Part shown: positions 24,310 to 31,518 of the stretch, one piece after another
How positions within the stretch are numbered: position 1 is the stretch's first letter
Layout: every line of letters starts with the position of its first letter
DNA from: DATLLN01 sp963809205
Lineage (GTDB): Bacteria; Actinomycetota; Thermoleophilia; Gaiellales; JAICJC01
NCBI GenBank assembly: GCA_963809205.1
Contig: CAWEIS010000025.1
Coordinates: 310,001 to 374,000, forward strand
Length of the DNA stretch: 64,000 bases
Direction of reading: 5' to 3'
Translations under genes and position numbers: made by a program
Notes under the pieces: model-generated
Database searches by the model: none
What the model saw: the letters and a program-made list of their open reading frames with translations, nothing else
What the model was told of the DNA's origin: nothing

Positions 24310-25428
24310 GTGGCCGCTCGCGTTCGCTTCGCCCCCAGCCCCACCGGCCGCCTGCACCTGGGCGGGGCCATGACCGCGCTCATGAACCGGCTGTTCGCCA
24401 CCGCGCACGGGGGGTCGATGCTGTTGCGGATCGACGACACGGACGAGTCGCGCACGGTGCCCGGCGCCGAGGAGTCGATCGTCGAGGATCTGGGCTGGCT
24501 GGGCATCGGCTGGGATGAGGGCCCGGTGCGGCAATCCGGCCGCGCGGCCCGCTACGCCGAGGCCGTCTCGCAGGCGGACGGGGCGATCGTGCGCGACGGC
24601 GCGGTACGGCTGGCGTCGCCCGGAGCGCCGGAGTTCGTGATCCTCCGCTCGGACGGCAGCGCGACCTACCACTGGGCGACCGCGGTGGACGACCTCGACT
24701 ACGGCATCACCGATGTCATCCGAGGCAACGACCATCTGTCGAATACGCCGCTGCACGCCGCGGCGATCCGGTCGCTGGGCGGCGAGCCGCCTCGCTATCT
24801 GCATCACGCGCTGATTCTCGACCCCGACGAGGGCAAGCTGTCGAAGCGCGACGAGGCGTCGACGATCGGCGGGCTGCGCGACGCGGGGTACCCGCCGGAG
24901 GCGGTCGCCAACCTCCTCGGGCTGCTGGGATCATCCGGCCCGGGCGACGTGCTGACGATGGACGAGCTGGCCGAGCGGTTCGACGAGGACCGCCTGGCCC
25001 GAGGCACCGTCAGGCTCGACCCCGCGCGCCTGCGGTCGCTCTCGACCGCGTGGCTTCGGCGGCTGCCGGCGGCGGAGCTGGTCGCCCGGGTGCTGCCGTT
25101 CGCCCCGCCGGGAACGCCCGCGGAGCAGGTGGCGGCGCTCGAGCCGGCGTTGCGCGGTGTGCATACGCTGGCCGAAGCGGGCGAGCTGGTGGCCGCGGTC
25201 GTCCGCACACCCGAGCGGCACTCCCTGCCGTCGCTGGCAACGATCCGCGGGCACTATCCCGACCGGCTGACCGAGGAGCAGGCCCGCGAGCTGGTCGACG
25301 AGCTGCGGCGCGCCGGCGTGCCGCTGAAGGAGGCGCGGATCGCGCTGACCGGCCGCGAGCGCGGGCCCGAGCTATGGGCGGTGCTGGCGGCGCTGCCGCG
25401 CGACGAGGCGATCCGGAGGACGGCGTGA
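24310..25428 (+). CDS. gltX: glutamyl-tRNA synthetase, compact form
   Basis: This 372-residue class I synthetase charges tRNA with glutamate. It has FAPSPTGRLHLGGA (HIGH-type motif), LLRIDDTDESR, IRGNDHLSNT and the KMSKS-type motif KLSKRDE. At 372 residues it is about 100 shorter than usual. The part normally between the first motif and the FVILRSDG strand, which holds the zinc-binding cysteines in many GluRS, is reduced to a short link, and the C-terminal anticodon-binding region is also compact. The start is the GTG at 24310. It overlaps cysS as GTGA, matching the gltX-cysS order of Bacillus. Confidence 0.88.
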   Translation: MAARVRFAPSPTGRLHLGGAMTALMNRLFATAHGGSMLLRIDDTDESRTVPGAEESIVEDLGWLGIGWDEGPVRQSGRAARYAEAVSQADGAIVRDGAVRLASPGAPEFVILRSDGSATYHWATAVDDLDYGITDVIRGNDHLSNTPLHAAAIRSLGGEPPRYLHHALILDPDEGKLSKRDEASTIGGLRDAGYPPEAVANLLGLLGSSGPGDVLTMDELAERFDEDRLARGTVRLDPARLRSLSTAWLRRLPAAELVARVLPFAPPGTPAEQVAALEPALRGVHTLAEAGELVAAVVRTPERHSLPSLATIRGHYPDRLTEEQARELVDELRRAGVPLKEARIALTGRERGPELWAVLAALPRDEAIRRTA

Positions 25429-26726
25429 GGCTGCGCGATTCGCTGACCCGGGAGCTGCGCGAGGTGGAGCCGGACGGCGACGGCCGGATCGGCATCTACG
25501 TCTGCGGGCCCACCGTCTACGGCCGCATCCACGTGGGCAACGCCCGGCCGTACGTCGTCTTCCAGCTGATGAAGCGCTACCTGGAGTGGCGCGGTGAGCC
25601 CGTTCACCTGGTCGAGAACATCACCGACGTGAACGAGAAGATCGACATCGCCGCCCGGAAGAGAGGCATCGGCTCGGCAGAGCTCGCCCACGAGATGGCG
25701 AGCGCGTACGTCGACGACACCAGCCGGCTGGGGATCGGCCGGCCGGACGACGAGCCGCTGGCGACCGACACCGTGCGGGAGATCATCGCCCTGATCGAGG
25801 AGCTGATCGCGGCCGACCACGCCTACGAGGCGGGCGGCGACGTGTACTTCTCGGTGCGCAGCTATCCGGCGTACGGCCGGCTCTCGGGCCAGGACCCGGA
25901 CCAGCTGATCGAGGGCTCGCGGGTGGAGCCGGGCGAACACAAGCGCGACCCGCTGGACTTCGCGATGTGGAAGACGGCGAAGCCGGACGAGGACACCAGC
26001 TGGGAGTCGCCGTGGGGCCGGGGGCGCCCCGGCTGGCACATCGAGTGCTCGGCGATGGCGGAGCGCTACCTGGGGCGCCGGTTCGCAGTGCACGGCGGGG
26101 GCCGCGACCTGATCTTCCCCCATCACGAGAACGAGGTCGCCCAATCCTGCGCCGTCGGCCGCCCGTTCGCGCAGATCTGGGCGCACAACGGGATGCTGCG
26201 ACTGTCCGGCGAGAAGATGTCGAAGTCGCTCGGCAACATCGAGCCGCTGCACGTCGCGCTGGACGAGTGGGGGCCGGAGACGTTTCTGCTGTTCCTGCTG
26301 CGCGCCCACTACGCCAGCCCGATCGACTACACGGACGACAACCTGACGCAGGCCCGGGCGGCGGCGGAGACGCTGCGGAACCGGCTACGCGAGTCCACCG
26401 ACGGTCGCAGCGCGCAGCTCGACGCGGCGTTCCGCGACGCACTCGATGACGACTTCAACACCCCCCGGGCGCTGGCGCTGCTGTTCGACGCGCCGCCGGA
26501 GGCCGGCGGCACCGTGCGCGAGCTGCTGGACGTGCTGGGCCTGGGTGGGCTGGCCGAGGAGGAGCCGGCCCCGGTGGAGCTGATGGAGAAGGCCCAGGAG
26601 CGCGAGCGGGCGCGTGCCGATCGCGACTTCGCCCGTGCCGACGCGTTGCGCGACGAGCTGGACGCGGCCGGCTGGGAGGTGCGCGACACCGCCGACGGCC
26701 CTCGGCTCTACCGCCGTGGCAACTGA
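25425..26726 (+). CDS. cysS: cysteinyl-tRNA synthetase
   Basis: A full-length enzyme of 433 residues that ligates cysteine to tRNA-Cys. It carries the zinc ligand and HIGH-type motif in YVCGPTVYGRIHVGNAR, a second zinc region in WHIECSAMA, FPHHENE, and the KMSKS loop EKMSKSLGN. The C-terminal helical domain ends with ARADALRDELDAAGWEV. It overlaps gltX by 4 bases and the rlmB-like gene by 11, so it is in the same operon. Confidence 0.95.
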   Translation: MRLRDSLTRELREVEPDGDGRIGIYVCGPTVYGRIHVGNARPYVVFQLMKRYLEWRGEPVHLVENITDVNEKIDIAARKRGIGSAELAHEMASAYVDDTSRLGIGRPDDEPLATDTVREIIALIEELIAADHAYEAGGDVYFSVRSYPAYGRLSGQDPDQLIEGSRVEPGEHKRDPLDFAMWKTAKPDEDTSWESPWGRGRPGWHIECSAMAERYLGRRFAVHGGGRDLIFPHHENEVAQSCAVGRPFAQIWAHNGMLRLSGEKMSKSLGNIEPLHVALDEWGPETFLLFLLRAHYASPIDYTDDNLTQARAAAETLRNRLRESTDGRSAQLDAAFRDALDDDFNTPRALALLFDAPPEAGGTVRELLDVLGLGGLAEEEPAPVELMEKAQERERARADRDFARADALRDELDAAGWEVRDTADGPRLYRRGN

Positions 26727-27414
26727 CCTCGTCTACGGCCTGCACCCGGTGCGCGAGGCGCTGCGCGGCCGGCGCGAGGTGCTGCGGGTGTGGTGCTCGG
26801 AACGGGTGCGCGAGGCCAACGAGTGGGTGCCCGACGCGGCGCAGGTCGAGCCCTTCGAGCGGTTGGCCGAGCGGGCCGGGAGCGAGGATCACCAGGGGAT
26901 CGTGGCCGCGGCGGCACCGTATCCGTACGCCGATCCCGAGGAGCTGCTCGCAGTCGACCGGCCGCTGCTGGTGGCCCTGGACGAGGTGACGGATCCGCAC
27001 AACCTGGGTGCGGTGGCCAGGGTCGCCGAATGCGCGGGCGCCGACGGCCTGCTGACGACCCGGCGGCGGTCGGCGGCCGTGACGCCGGCTGTCTGCCGGG
27101 CGTCCGCCGGCGCGGTCGAGCATCTGCCGGTCGCCCAGGTCGAGAATCTGGCCGACACGCTGATCCGCTCCCGGCGGCCGGGGCTGTGGAGCTACGCCGC
27201 CGCGGGGGACGCCGAGCGCCGGTTCGACCAGCACGACTATCGCGACGGGACGCTGTTCGTGATGGGGTCGGAGGGCCGGGGCGTGCGCCCGCGGGTGCGA
27301 TCGGCATGCGACGAGTCGGTCTCCATCCCGATGGCCGGGCGGATCGGGTCGCTCAACGTCTCGACCGCGGCCGCCGTGCTGCTCTTCGAGACCGTCCGGC
27401 AGCGCCGGGGATGA
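26716..27414 (+). CDS. rlmB: TrmH-family (SPOUT) 23S rRNA methyltransferase, RlmB-like
   Basis: A 232-residue methyltransferase of the RlmB type, which methylates the 2'-O of G2251 in 23S rRNA. An N-terminal L30e-like substrate-binding part (VYGLHPVREALRGR) precedes the SPOUT knot with motif 1 LDEVTDPHNLGAVAR, motif 2 MGSEGRGV and motif 3 GRIGSLNVSTAAAVLL. The start is the GTG at 26716. Its position between cysS and a yacP-like gene is the same as in Bacillus, which supports the name. Confidence 0.92.
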   Translation: MATDLVYGLHPVREALRGRREVLRVWCSERVREANEWVPDAAQVEPFERLAERAGSEDHQGIVAAAAPYPYADPEELLAVDRPLLVALDEVTDPHNLGAVARVAECAGADGLLTTRRRSAAVTPAVCRASAGAVEHLPVAQVENLADTLIRSRRPGLWSYAAAGDAERRFDQHDYRDGTLFVMGSEGRGVRPRVRSACDESVSIPMAGRIGSLNVSTAAAVLLFETVRQRRG

Positions 27415-27875
27415 GCGACCTGCTGCTGATCATCGTGGACGGCGACAACGTCGCGCACCGGCGCGGCGGCGATCCCTCGCGGATGCGCGACGACCTGGTC
27501 ACCGATGTGTCGAACTACGCCGAGCAGGCGGGTTGCGACGTGGCCGTGGTGTTCGACGGCCACGGGCGGGACATCTCGGTCGGCCGCGTGGCGGTGCGGT
27601 TCGCCGGCGGGGAGTCCGCGGACACCATCATCGAGCGGCTGGCGCACCGCAGCTCGCTCGGGCGGCCGGTCACCGTCGTGTCGTCGGACACCGCGCTGCG
27701 TCACGTGGCGGCACGTGGGGAGGTGGATGCAATGAGCGCACGAGAGTTCGCCGACCGGCTTGCGGCCGCGCCTCGACCCTCGACCACGGCCCAGCCGCGC
27801 GTCCGCTACCAGCTCGGCGATGCGCTCGATCCCGCTACCAGAGCGGCAATGGAGCGAATCCGTCGGGGTCCTTGA
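27411..27875 (+). CDS. NYN-domain protein, YacP/Rae1-like
   Basis: A 154-residue protein with a PIN-like NYN fold: LLIIVDGDNVAHRR at the N-terminus, VAVVFDGHG, ESADTIIERLAHR and TVVSSDTALRHVAA supply the conserved aspartates. Relatives include Bacillus YacP (Rae1), an endoribonuclease that acts on translating mRNA. It is shorter than YacP but occupies the same slot between rlmB and the sigH-like gene and is joined to rlmB by ATGA. RNase activity is inferred from the family. Confidence 0.85.
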   Translation: MSDLLLIIVDGDNVAHRRGGDPSRMRDDLVTDVSNYAEQAGCDVAVVFDGHGRDISVGRVAVRFAGGESADTIIERLAHRSSLGRPVTVVSSDTALRHVAARGEVDAMSAREFADRLAAAPRPSTTAQPRVRYQLGDALDPATRAAMERIRRGP

Positions 27876-27899
27876 CAAATCGCGCGCAGGCGATACACT
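27872..27899 (+). promoter_or_regulatory. sigma-factor gene promoter
   Basis: A perfect -35 box TTGACA (27872-27877), which includes the stop codon of the NYN gene, is followed after 16 bases by TACACT (27894-27899). The start of transcription should be near 27906, just before a palindrome in the leader. The sigma gene can thus be expressed apart from the upstream operon. Confidence 0.6.
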
Positions 27900-27906
27900 C
27901 CCTACC

Positions 27907-27935
27907 CTCAAGTTGAAGTTGACATTCAACCTGAG
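27907..27935. promoter_or_regulatory. N7-spaced inverted repeat in the sigma-factor leader
   Basis: CTCAAGTTGAA (27907-27917) and TTCAACCTGAG (27925-27935) are inverted repeats matching at 10 of 11 positions with 7 bases between. It begins at the predicted transcription start, so it may be an operator or an mRNA hairpin. The complement of the second arm, CTCAGGTTGAA, recurs at 28641-28651 in the tRNA-Thr promoter. The binding factor is unknown. Confidence 0.5.
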
Positions 27936-27956
27936 GCACATCGAGGGAGAGAGGTA

Positions 27957-28634
27957 TTGAGCGTGGCCAGGGAGAACCAAGCGACGGCGCAGGCGGTGGT
28001 CGGGAGCCGCGCATGGCGCGAACCGAACGAGATGTTGCTGATCGCCGCCGCCCGCAACGGCGACGAGAAGGCGATGGATTCGATCATCCGCCGCTACGAG
28101 GGCTTCGTGCGGCTGAAGGCGAGCTCGTACTTCCTGGCCGGCGGCGACTCGCACGACCTGATTCAGGAGGGCCTGGTCGGCCTGTTCAAGGCGGTGCGCG
28201 ACTTCCGCTCCGACAAGGACACGTCGTTCCGGTCGTTCGCCGAGCTGTGCATCACGCGCCAGATCATCACGGCGATCAAGACTGCGACCCGGCACAAGCA
28301 CGCCCCGCTCAACTCCTACGTCTCGTTCAGCCACACGCCCGCGGGCCAGGAGTCCGAGGTGGATTGCACGCTCGGCGACGCGCTCCCCGGCCCGTCCGTG
28401 GACGATCCGGCGTCGTGCGTGATCTCGACCGAGGAGCTGCAGAGCCTGCTCGACTGCCTCGGCACGGCGCTCTCCTCACTGGAGTCGCAGGTGCTGACCT
28501 GCTACCTGGAGGGGCGCTCGTACGAGGAGATCGGCGAGCTGCTCGGCTGCGACCCGAAGACTGTGGACAACGCCCTCCAGCGGGTCAAGCGCAAGGTGCA
28601 ATCGCACCTCGACGCGCGCCGCGTGCTGTCCTAG
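27957..28634 (+). CDS. sigH: RNA polymerase sigma factor, SigH (Spo0H)-like
   Basis: A 225-residue sigma-70 family protein very similar in plan to Bacillus SigH. Region 2 contains RRYEGFVRLKASSYFLAGG, DLIQEGLVGLFKAVRDF and SFAELCITRQIITAIKTATR; region 4 contains LTCYLEGRSYEEIGELLGC and DNALQRVKRKV. The TTG start at 27957 follows GAGAGAGG; a GTG at 27963 is an alternative. The upstream genes are the same as those that precede sigH in Bacillus. Its role here (growth transition or stress) is inferred, since these bacteria are not known to sporulate. Confidence 0.92.
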   Translation: MSVARENQATAQAVVGSRAWREPNEMLLIAAARNGDEKAMDSIIRRYEGFVRLKASSYFLAGGDSHDLIQEGLVGLFKAVRDFRSDKDTSFRSFAELCITRQIITAIKTATRHKHAPLNSYVSFSHTPAGQESEVDCTLGDALPGPSVDDPASCVISTEELQSLLDCLGTALSSLESQVLTCYLEGRSYEEIGELLGCDPKTVDNALQRVKRKVQSHLDARRVLS

Positions 28635-28646
28635 CTACGCCTCAGG

Positions 28647-28674
28647 TTGAACTGGAGGGTGAGTCCGGTAAACT
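28647..28674 (+). promoter_or_regulatory. tRNA-Thr promoter
   Basis: TTGAAC (28647-28652) and TAAACT (28669-28674) are separated by 16 bases, and the mature tRNA starts 10 bases further on. The -35 box lies in the repeated word CTCAGGTTGAA. Confidence 0.5.
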
Positions 28675-28683
28675 CGGGCTGCC

Positions 28684-28756
28684 GCCGGGATAGCTCAGCT
28701 GGTAGAGCAACGGTTTTGTAAACCGTTGGTCGCGGGTTCGAGTCCCGCTCCCGGCT
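28684..28756 (+). tRNA. tRNA-Thr (anticodon TGT)
   Basis: A 73-base tRNA with a perfect 7-bp acceptor stem (GCCGGGA with TCCCGGC), D-arm AGCTCAGCTGGTAGAGC, an anticodon stem-loop ACGGTTTTGTAAACCGT giving anticodon TGT, and a T-arm GCGGGTTCGAGTCCCGC. No CCA end is encoded. A 15-base piece of its 3' end plus one downstream base is repeated at 31265-31279. Confidence 0.97.
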
Positions 28757-28813
28757 CTCGCGGGTCGACGACACGCACGTCGGATCGCGTCAACCGCGCC
28801 GCTTTGCGCCATT
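28744..28813. repeat. attL-like repeat at the 3' end of tRNA-Thr
   Basis: Two blocks match the segment 31265-31333: CCCGCTCCCGGCTCT (28744-28758, identical at 31265-31279) and a 27-base block at 28787-28813 that matches 31307-31333 at 25 positions. The spacing between blocks differs by one base. One copy completes the tRNA gene and the other is a loose 3' fragment, the pattern left when an element integrates at a tRNA gene. Confidence 0.6.
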
Positions 28814-29199
28814 CCAAGCGGCACCACGGATGGAGCCTACGTGCAGGGGTTTTCTGCGGGATGGCACCAATACGGCACCACAGGACTGAACCCATGTCGG
28901 ATTACAAGATGCTCCCCCAATGCGATTCGGTCGCTGGGCCGTGTACCAGCGTTGGTCAGGCGCTCTCGCGCAGCAACTGCTCGGCGCACTGGCGGTAGAG
29001 CGTCGCGCCGGAAACGCTGCGAGTGGGACGTTCACGCCGAGCGATCTCTTCCGCATGAACACTGTCACGCCAGCGTCGAGCGCCGCCTCCGGCGTTCGCT
29101 TCGTGCGGTTCACCATGGTCGCCCCCCAGGTTTTCCAGCTACCGGGCGCAGAATGCCCAGGACCGTTCTCCGGATGCTTCTTCCTAGATACAGCGGAAG
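28814..29199. other. non-coding or decayed stretch after tRNA-Thr
   Basis: No convincing gene is present. On the minus strand 28956-29057 reads HAEEIARRERPTRS and then VSGATLYRQCAEQLLRESA with a stop, which resembles the C-terminal helix-turn-helix of a recombinase or phage regulator. It has no intact upstream frame. The minus-strand frame near 28880 has GAVLVPSRR, a type of tail often seen at the ends of phage integrases. Both are weak signs of a decayed mobile element. Confidence 0.35.
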
Positions 29200-29652
29200 T
29201 TGCGGTTTACGGCACACCAAGCTGATCCTCCCGCGGTGCACGCCTCCCAATCCGCGGGGTCGCGGCTGCCGGCCTGCGATTCACCGGCAGGCGCTGCCAG
29301 CGCCGGCGCGAGGATCGACACATTGGCAAAGGCAGGCGCAGCGCAGCTCGTCGATGGAGCGATGGTGGAGTGGGCCGAGAGCCAGACCAAGCCGCAGACG
29401 ACTCAGTTGATGGGCCGGTTTGCCAATGGCACGATGGGCAAGCCGTTCTGGGGCGCGCTCTTCGGCCAGCTGCTCTCGAAGGCTGAACCGGAGGAAGGAC
29501 ACGGCGACGTCCCGGAATCTGGTGGTGTGCAGGCCGGTCTTGCTAGAAGGTGTGGTGGCATGAGCTGGTACGCTTTTCGCGTGATGCAGCGACGCGACAC
29601 GACCCACGCCCTTGGCTCGGTCGTCGTTCTGCTGCCGTGCATCCCGGCCTAG
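29200..29652 (+). CDS. doubtful hypothetical protein
   Basis: An open frame of up to 150 codons. The middle (QLVDGAMVEWAESQTKPQTT, then QLMGRFANGTMGKPFWGALF) has a plausible amino-acid mix, but the ends do not look like protein and the opposite strand is also open. I recognise no family. It lies in the less GC-rich stretch between tRNA-Thr and proS and may be a remnant. Confidence 0.2.
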   Translation: MRFTAHQADPPAVHASQSAGSRLPACDSPAGAASAGARIDTLAKAGAAQLVDGAMVEWAESQTKPQTTQLMGRFANGTMGKPFWGALFGQLLSKAEPEEGHGDVPESGGVQAGLARRCGGMSWYAFRVMQRRDTTHALGSVVVLLPCIPA

Positions 29653-29711
29653 GCGTTCCCGGCCAGAGCCCGGAACGCCGTGACGAACGCTCGCCTCGTC
29701 AACGCCGACAG

Positions 29712-31148
29712 ATGGATGCGCCAGTGAACACGCTCCCTTCGATCGAGACAGACTTTCCCGCCTGGTACGCCGAGGTCGTGCGCCGGGCGGGCCTGGCCGA
29801 GAACGCGGCCGTGCGCGGGATGATGGTGATCAAGCCGTACGGGTACGCGATCTGGGAGCTGCTGCAGCGCCAGCTGGACGACCGCATCAAGGCCACCGGC
29901 CATGAGAACTTCTACTTCCCGATTTTGATCCCGGCATCGGTGCTGGCCAAGGAGGCCGACCTGGTTGAGGGCTTCGCGCCGGAGGTGGCAGTCGTGACCG
30001 AGGCAGGCGGTGCCAAGCTGGAAGAGCGGCTGGTGCTGCGACCGACGTCCGAAGCGACGATCTGGAGCACCTACGCGCGCTGGATGCAGTCCTACCGCGA
30101 CCTGCCCATGCTCTACAACCAGTGGGCAAACGTCGTGCGCTGGGAGCTGCGACCGCGGCTGTTCCTGCGCACCAGCGAGTTCCTGTGGCAGGAGGGCCAC
30201 ACCGCGCACGAGACTGAGGAGCAGGCAGTGGCCGAGTGCCTGACGATCCTGCACCAGGTCTACGCAGATACCCAGCGCTCGGTGCTGGCGATGCCCGCGT
30301 TGCTGGGGCGAAAGAGCGCATCGGAGCGGTTCCCAGGCGCGCGGGAGACGTTTACCACCGAGGCGATGATGGGCGATCGAAAGGCGCTGCAGGCGGCCAC
30401 GTCGCACTACCTCGGCGACGAGTTCGCGCGCACCTATGGGGTCACTTACACCGGACGGGACGGCGCAAGGCACCACCCCTTCGCCACGTCATGGGGCGCA
30501 AGCACGCGTCTAGTGGGCGGGGTCGTCATGATGCACGGCGACCAGCGCGGCCTGCGGCTGCCACCTGGTGTGGCCCCACACCAGGTGGTTCTCATCCCAA
30601 TCCAGCCGGACGAGGGGCGGGTGCAGGAGGCGGCACAGGCGCTGGCGGCGGAGCTGCGGGCAAGCGGCATCCGGGTGAAGCTGGACGACCGCGACTACCT
30701 GCGCCCGGGCGCGAAGTTCTTCGAGTGGGAGCTGAAGGGCGCGCCGATCCGGGTCGAGCTGGGCGAGCGCGAACTGGCCCGCGGCGAGGTGTCCTTTGCC
30801 CGCCGCGATTGCGAGCAGCGTGAGCGGCTTCCGCGCGACGGCCTGCCGGCCAGGCTGCAAGGAATGCTGAGCGAGATCCAGCGCGCGCTGTTCGACCGCG
30901 CGGCCGGTCACCTGGAAGCACACACGCAGCGCCTGGACGACCGCTCGAAGCTGATCGAGTACCTCCAGACGGGCCACGGTTTCGCGGTCACCGCCTGGTG
31001 CGGCTCAACGGCATGCGAAGCCGCGGTCAAGTCGCAGACGTCTGCGACCATCCGCTGCCTCACACTCGAGCCCGAGGATCCCGGCGCGCCCTGCACCGTC
31101 TGCGGTCAGCCCGGCACCGAGACAGCCACCTGGGGCCACGCCTACTGA
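29712..31148 (+). CDS. proS: prolyl-tRNA synthetase, archaeal/eukaryal type
   Basis: A 478-residue class II synthetase of the short ProRS type without the bacterial editing insertion. Motif 2 is VLRPTSEATIWSTYARWM, motif 3 is MMHGDQRGLRLPP, the anticodon-binding domain includes VVLIPIQPDEGRVQEAA, and a C-terminal zinc-like domain carries CLTLEPEDPGAPCTVCG and ends in WGHAY. The tyrosine end is typical of this class. The ATG at 29712 begins MDAPVNTLPS. It lies alone between the two tRNA-Thr-derived repeats, and its codon use looks less GC-rich than that of its neighbours, so it may have been acquired. Whether it is the only ProRS gene cannot be seen here. Confidence 0.93.
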   Translation: MDAPVNTLPSIETDFPAWYAEVVRRAGLAENAAVRGMMVIKPYGYAIWELLQRQLDDRIKATGHENFYFPILIPASVLAKEADLVEGFAPEVAVVTEAGGAKLEERLVLRPTSEATIWSTYARWMQSYRDLPMLYNQWANVVRWELRPRLFLRTSEFLWQEGHTAHETEEQAVAECLTILHQVYADTQRSVLAMPALLGRKSASERFPGARETFTTEAMMGDRKALQAATSHYLGDEFARTYGVTYTGRDGARHHPFATSWGASTRLVGGVVMMHGDQRGLRLPPGVAPHQVVLIPIQPDEGRVQEAAQALAAELRASGIRVKLDDRDYLRPGAKFFEWELKGAPIRVELGERELARGEVSFARRDCEQRERLPRDGLPARLQGMLSEIQRALFDRAAGHLEAHTQRLDDRSKLIEYLQTGHGFAVTAWCGSTACEAAVKSQTSATIRCLTLEPEDPGAPCTVCGQPGTETATWGHAY

Positions 31149-31518
31149 GCAGCAGCCGCCGCTACGACGACGGCAGAATCACTCATGGGGTGGCGGTGCA
31201 CTGACGTGCCCGGCAAGGGATGGCACACCGACGCAGCGGAGCACGGAAAGGGCACGGAACCAGGCCCGCTCCCGGCTCTTCGCAGGACGAGCCAACGGCC
31301 GCCTCGGCGTCAACCGCGCCGTTTGGCGCCATTTTGTGGGGGTGCCTCGCCGGGGGCATCCTGAGCTCCTCCCATCGGTCAGCCGCGTCGGTGTCGGCAT
31401 CGGCGGCTGAACTTCGGGTCCCCGCGGGCTTCGGTGAGTGCCGCGTTCGCCGCGACGAGGGCGTGCTCCCCACCAGGCGGCCGTTGAATGAGCCCGAAGT
31501 CTGACGGCAAGCCACCGA
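31149..31518. other. intergenic region with attR-like repeat
   Basis: No gene is seen between proS and the convergent cyclase gene. The region holds the second copy of the tRNA-Thr-derived repeat at 31265-31333. The DNA on the far side of the repeat (31334-31518) has no recognisable motif. Confidence 0.5.
31265..31333. repeat. attR-like copy of the tRNA-Thr 3' end
   Basis: CCCGCTCCCGGCTCT (31265-31279) repeats the last 13 bases of tRNA-Thr plus two flanking bases. A 27-base block (31307-31333) repeats 28787-28813 with two mismatches. No D- or anticodon arm precedes it, so it is not a second tRNA. It marks the right boundary of the segment that contains proS. Confidence 0.6.

Noticed and set aside
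28695..28895. A minus-strand peptide ending in GLEPATNGLQNRCSTS
   Set aside because: This is the well-known false peptide read from the antisense strand of a tRNA gene, here tRNA-Thr.
28841..29410. A 189-codon plus-strand frame after tRNA-Thr
   Set aside because: Its composition (rich in R, H, P, S and C) is that of random GC-rich DNA and no family can be recognised.
29550..29711. An N-terminal extension of proS by 54 codons
   Set aside because: The extension is not protein-like, and the ATG at 29712 gives the normal start of short ProRS proteins.
29200..29711. A T-box or other riboswitch upstream of proS
   Set aside because: I looked for a T-box core sequence and a terminator/antiterminator pair and saw neither.
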